Shown piece after piece: positions 30,652 to 32,671 of a stretch of 32,671 nt of DNA. A model generated the notes under the pieces. It worked only from the letters and a program-made list of their open reading frames with translations. It searched no databases and was not told the origin of the DNA. The translations under genes were made by a program, and so were the position numbers. Origin of the DNA: Lachnospiraceae bacterium (lineage in GTDB: Bacteria; Bacillota; Clostridia; Lachnospirales; Lachnospiraceae); NCBI GenBank assembly GCA_900771955.1, contig CAAGPW010000018.1, positions 1-32,671 on the forward strand. Direction: 5' to 3'. Numbering within the stretch: position 1 is the stretch's first letter; each line of letters begins with the position of its first letter.

Positions 30652-31410
30652 ATGGTATATTTTGTGGGAGCGGGAACCGGTGCGCCGGATCTCATCACGG
30701 TGCGCGGCAAGCGCTATTTAGAACAGGCGGATGTCATCATTTACGCAGGTTCGCTGGTCAATCCAGAACTTCTTTCCTATGCGAAAGAGGATTGTGAAAT
30801 TTTTAACAGCGCAGCCATGACGTTAGAGGAAGTCATTGCCGTGATGGAGCGGGCGGAGCAGGAACAGAAGATGACCGTGCGTCTGCACACGGGAGAACCG
30901 AGTATTTACGGTGCGGTGCGGGAACAGATGGATATCCTCGATGAAAAAGGGATTTCCTATGAGAGCTGTCCGGGCGTCAGCGCGTGTTTTGGCGCGGCGG
31001 CATCCTTAAATCTGGAATACACGCTTCCGGGGATCTCGCAGTCGCTTATCATCACGCGGATGGCGGGCAAAACACCGGTTCCGGAAAGAGAGAGCATCGA
31101 GAGCTTTGCGGCACATGGAGCATCCATGGCGATCTATCTGAGCACCGGAAGACTCGGAGAACTCAAAGAGCGGCTTGTTGCCGGAGGTTATCCGGCTGAC
31201 ACTCCTGCGGCGCTTGTATACAAGGCGACCTGGCCGGAGGAGGAAGCGTATCTTTGTACGCTGGCAGAACTGGAAGAGACCGCGCGTGTACACAATATCA
31301 CGAAGACTGCGCTCGTGCTCGTAGGAGAGGCAGTCGCACATCGAAGCTACGAGCGTTCAAAGCTGTATGACCCGGATTTTGAGACGGAATTTCGGAGGAA
31401 GAAATCATGA
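30652..31410 (+). CDS. cbiF: Cobalt-precorrin-4 C(11)-methyltransferase
   Basis: This 252-residue SAM-dependent tetrapyrrole methylase (CbiF/CobM) methylates C-11. The YFVGAGTGAPDLITVRG start with the first glycine loop, RLHTGEPSIYGAVREQM, CPGVSACFGAAASL and MAGKTPVPERESI are diagnostic of the CbiF/CobM group rather than CbiL or CbiH. AAAGGAGAAG precedes the ATG. It overlaps cbiG by 4 bp. The genes cbiL, cbiH, cbiE and cbiT, needed with it for ring contraction, are not in the window. Confidence 0.96.
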   Translation: MVYFVGAGTGAPDLITVRGKRYLEQADVIIYAGSLVNPELLSYAKEDCEIFNSAAMTLEEVIAVMERAEQEQKMTVRLHTGEPSIYGAVREQMDILDEKGISYESCPGVSACFGAAASLNLEYTLPGISQSLIITRMAGKTPVPERESIESFAAHGASMAIYLSTGRLGELKERLVAGGYPADTPAALVYKATWPEEEAYLCTLAELEETARVHNITKTALVLVGEAVAHRSYERSKLYDPDFETEFRRKKS

Positions 31411-32501
31411 GGACGGCGGTCATCAGCTTTACAAAAAAAGGGCGTGTGCTGTCAGAAAAAATCCGGGATGTGTTAAGTGCGGATGGCGAGATCCGGCTTT
31501 ATACCGGACAGAAAAAAGCAGGAGAGACCGAAAGAAAATATCTGGATGCGCATGGGATCTGGTTTTTGGAAAAACCGCTGGCGGAATGGGCAGGCGAGCA
31601 GTTTGAACAAAAAAACACACTGATCTTTGTCGGGGCGTGTGGTATCGCCGTGCGCGCCATCGCTGGCGCGGTGCGCGACAAATTAAAGGACAGTCCGGTG
31701 CTTGTCGTGGATGAGTGCGGACAGTATGTGATCCCGATCTTATCCGGGCATGTCGGGGGCGCGAATGAGATCGCGGAGCGTCTCGCATCGCGGATTTCTG
31801 CGACTGCGGTGATCACGACGGCAACAGATGTAAATCGAAAATTTGCGGTGGACGTATTTGCGAGGGATCATGCGCTTGCGATCTTAGACCGCCGGGGGAT
31901 CGCGAAAATCTCCGCAAAAGTGTTGGAGGAGGAGACGGTCACAGTTTCCGTGGCGCCGGAGTTTCACGGGCTGCTTAAAGAGCTGCCGGAGGAGTTCGAA
32001 CGGGAAACTTATCCACCGGATGGACAGACAGACCTTGTGATATCCACAGAAAAAGAGGCACTTGCCCACGCGGTACTGCCGCTAAAGCCAAAGGGATATG
32101 TACTTGGGATCGGCTGTAAAAAAGGAAAGACAGAGGGCGAGATCGGGGCATTTATCCGGGAAAACCTGGATACACTTGGCATTACGGAAGAAGATGTCGC
32201 CGGCATTTTTTCCATTGACCGAAAAAAGGATGAAGCGGGTATTGTGAGATGGGCGGCGCATCAGGCAGTCCCCTATCACACTTTTTCCGCAGAGGTTTTG
32301 GAACAGATATCCGGTGCGTTTGCGTCCTCGGATTTTGTAAAAAAGACGGTCGGGGTGGATAATGTCTGTGAGCGGTCGGCGCTCGCAGGCTGCGAAACAT
32401 ACGGCGGAGGAGAACTGATATTGAAAAAGCAGGCGAGGGACGGGATCACGCTTGCGGTTGCAAAGATAAGAGCAGGCAGGAACAACATCCTGCATGTATG
32501 A
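31407..32501 (+). CDS. cbiG: Cobalt-precorrin-5A hydrolase
   Basis: This 364-residue CbiG opens the lactone of cobalt-precorrin-5A, releasing acetaldehyde. The N-terminal and middle parts contain FVGACGIAVRAIAG and VDECGQYVIPILSGHVGGAN. The C-terminal CbiG domain contains LGIGCKKGKTEGEI, FSIDRKKDEAGI and CERSALAGCETYGGGELIL. The ATG overlaps the cbiF stop by 4 bp. It is the last gene of the operon and is followed 49 bp later by a strong terminator. No CbiH fusion is present, unlike some clostridial CbiGH proteins. Confidence 0.95.
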   Translation: MRTAVISFTKKGRVLSEKIRDVLSADGEIRLYTGQKKAGETERKYLDAHGIWFLEKPLAEWAGEQFEQKNTLIFVGACGIAVRAIAGAVRDKLKDSPVLVVDECGQYVIPILSGHVGGANEIAERLASRISATAVITTATDVNRKFAVDVFARDHALAILDRRGIAKISAKVLEEETVTVSVAPEFHGLLKELPEEFERETYPPDGQTDLVISTEKEALAHAVLPLKPKGYVLGIGCKKGKTEGEIGAFIRENLDTLGITEEDVAGIFSIDRKKDEAGIVRWAAHQAVPYHTFSAEVLEQISGAFASSDFVKKTVGVDNVCERSALAGCETYGGGELILKKQARDGITLAVAKIRAGRNNILHV

Positions 32502-32550
32502 AAGCGCAGATCAGTAAATACATACACATCAGAAATATGAATTGTTGCGG

Positions 32551-32595
32551 CAGCAGCCGGATAGAAAAATCCTTATCTATCCGGCTGCTGTTTTT
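32551..32595 (+). terminator. Intrinsic terminator after cbiG
   Basis: A perfect 15-bp stem (32551-32565 with 32576-32590) with a 10-nt loop and five T residues follows cbiG. It marks the end of the hydrolase-U32-cbiDFG unit, so further cobalamin genes, if adjacent, are separately transcribed. Confidence 0.93.
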
Positions 32596-32666
32596 ACGCT
32601 ATAGGAAAGACCTCGTTACGTTAATGGGATAAAGAATGTAATTATGATCTTTCCTATAGTGTAAAA
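32592..32666. repeat. 19-bp inverted repeat with 37-nt AT-rich interior
   Basis: TTTTACGCTATAGGAAAGA (32592-32610) and its complement TCTTTCCTATAGTGTAAAA (32648-32666) pair with 18 Watson-Crick pairs and one G-T wobble. The left arm starts inside the T-run of the cbiG terminator. It could be a second terminator for the gene beyond the window, a miniature inverted-repeat element or a dispersed intergenic repeat. The interior contains no coding sequence. Confidence 0.55.
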
Positions 32667-32671
32667 GCAAG

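Overview
The window looks like a chromosomal segment of an anaerobic Firmicute of the Clostridia, most likely a Lachnospiraceae-type gut bacterium. The evidence is strong AGGAGG ribosome binding sites, a T-box leader on metG, LexA boxes of the Gram-positive GAAC-N4-GTTC type, an oxygen-independent (cbi-type) cobalamin pathway, and a CprABC/CprRK-like antimicrobial-peptide module. The family placement is an inference from gene content and style. No rRNA, tRNA, CRISPR array or complete insertion sequence was seen.

Layout. 1-2277: housekeeping ion transport (MntP-like manganese exporter, CaCA-type antiporter) and a small zinc-ribbon protein behind a clear sigma-A promoter. 2278-5583: a methionine T-box leader with its terminator, metG, and an overlapping tatD with a TTG start, closed by a hairpin terminator shared with the convergent operon. 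5555-7855 (minus strand): a two-gene DNA-repair-like operon (radical SAM/HhH protein plus its usual partner) with LexA-like boxes upstream. 8035-13792: a promoter, a cobalamin riboswitch and a leader terminator, followed by a surface and uptake module (lipoprotein CbiK-type chelatase, tandem-domain membrane-anchored surface protein, BtuF-, BtuC- and BtuD-like ABC transporter). 13780-21460: tightly overlapping cobalamin genes (cbiP/cobQ, cobT, cobU, cobS, a short second CobU-like protein, cobC, cbiB, cobD, cbiC). 21463-25925: a small decayed gene tail, then an orphan lantibiotic-immunity-type ABC transporter with its two-component system. 25940-32595: a promoter, a membrane-anchored alpha/beta hydrolase, a pair of U32-like iron-sulfur candidate proteins, and cbiD, cbiF, cbiG, closed by a strong terminator.

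How the genes fit together. The B12 riboswitch probably controls corrinoid or tetrapyrrole capture, import, and late-stage assembly and salvage (amidation, nucleotide loop, aminopropanol arm). Early corrin-ring genes (cbiD, cbiF, cbiG) lie in a second transcription unit behind the immunity module and appear to have their own promoter. cbiA, cbiE/T, cbiH, cbiJ, cbiL and the uroporphyrinogen methyltransferase are not in the window.

The most interesting items are: (1) the riboswitch-controlled extracellular chelatase and surface-protein module; (2) the U32 protein pair, which resembles the UbiU/UbiV heterodimer but is embedded with cbi genes; (3) the SOS-box-linked radical SAM repair operon, whose protein carries a sliding-clamp-like motif; (4) the immunity module splitting cbiC from cbiD next to a gene remnant; and (5) two complementary CobU-like proteins.
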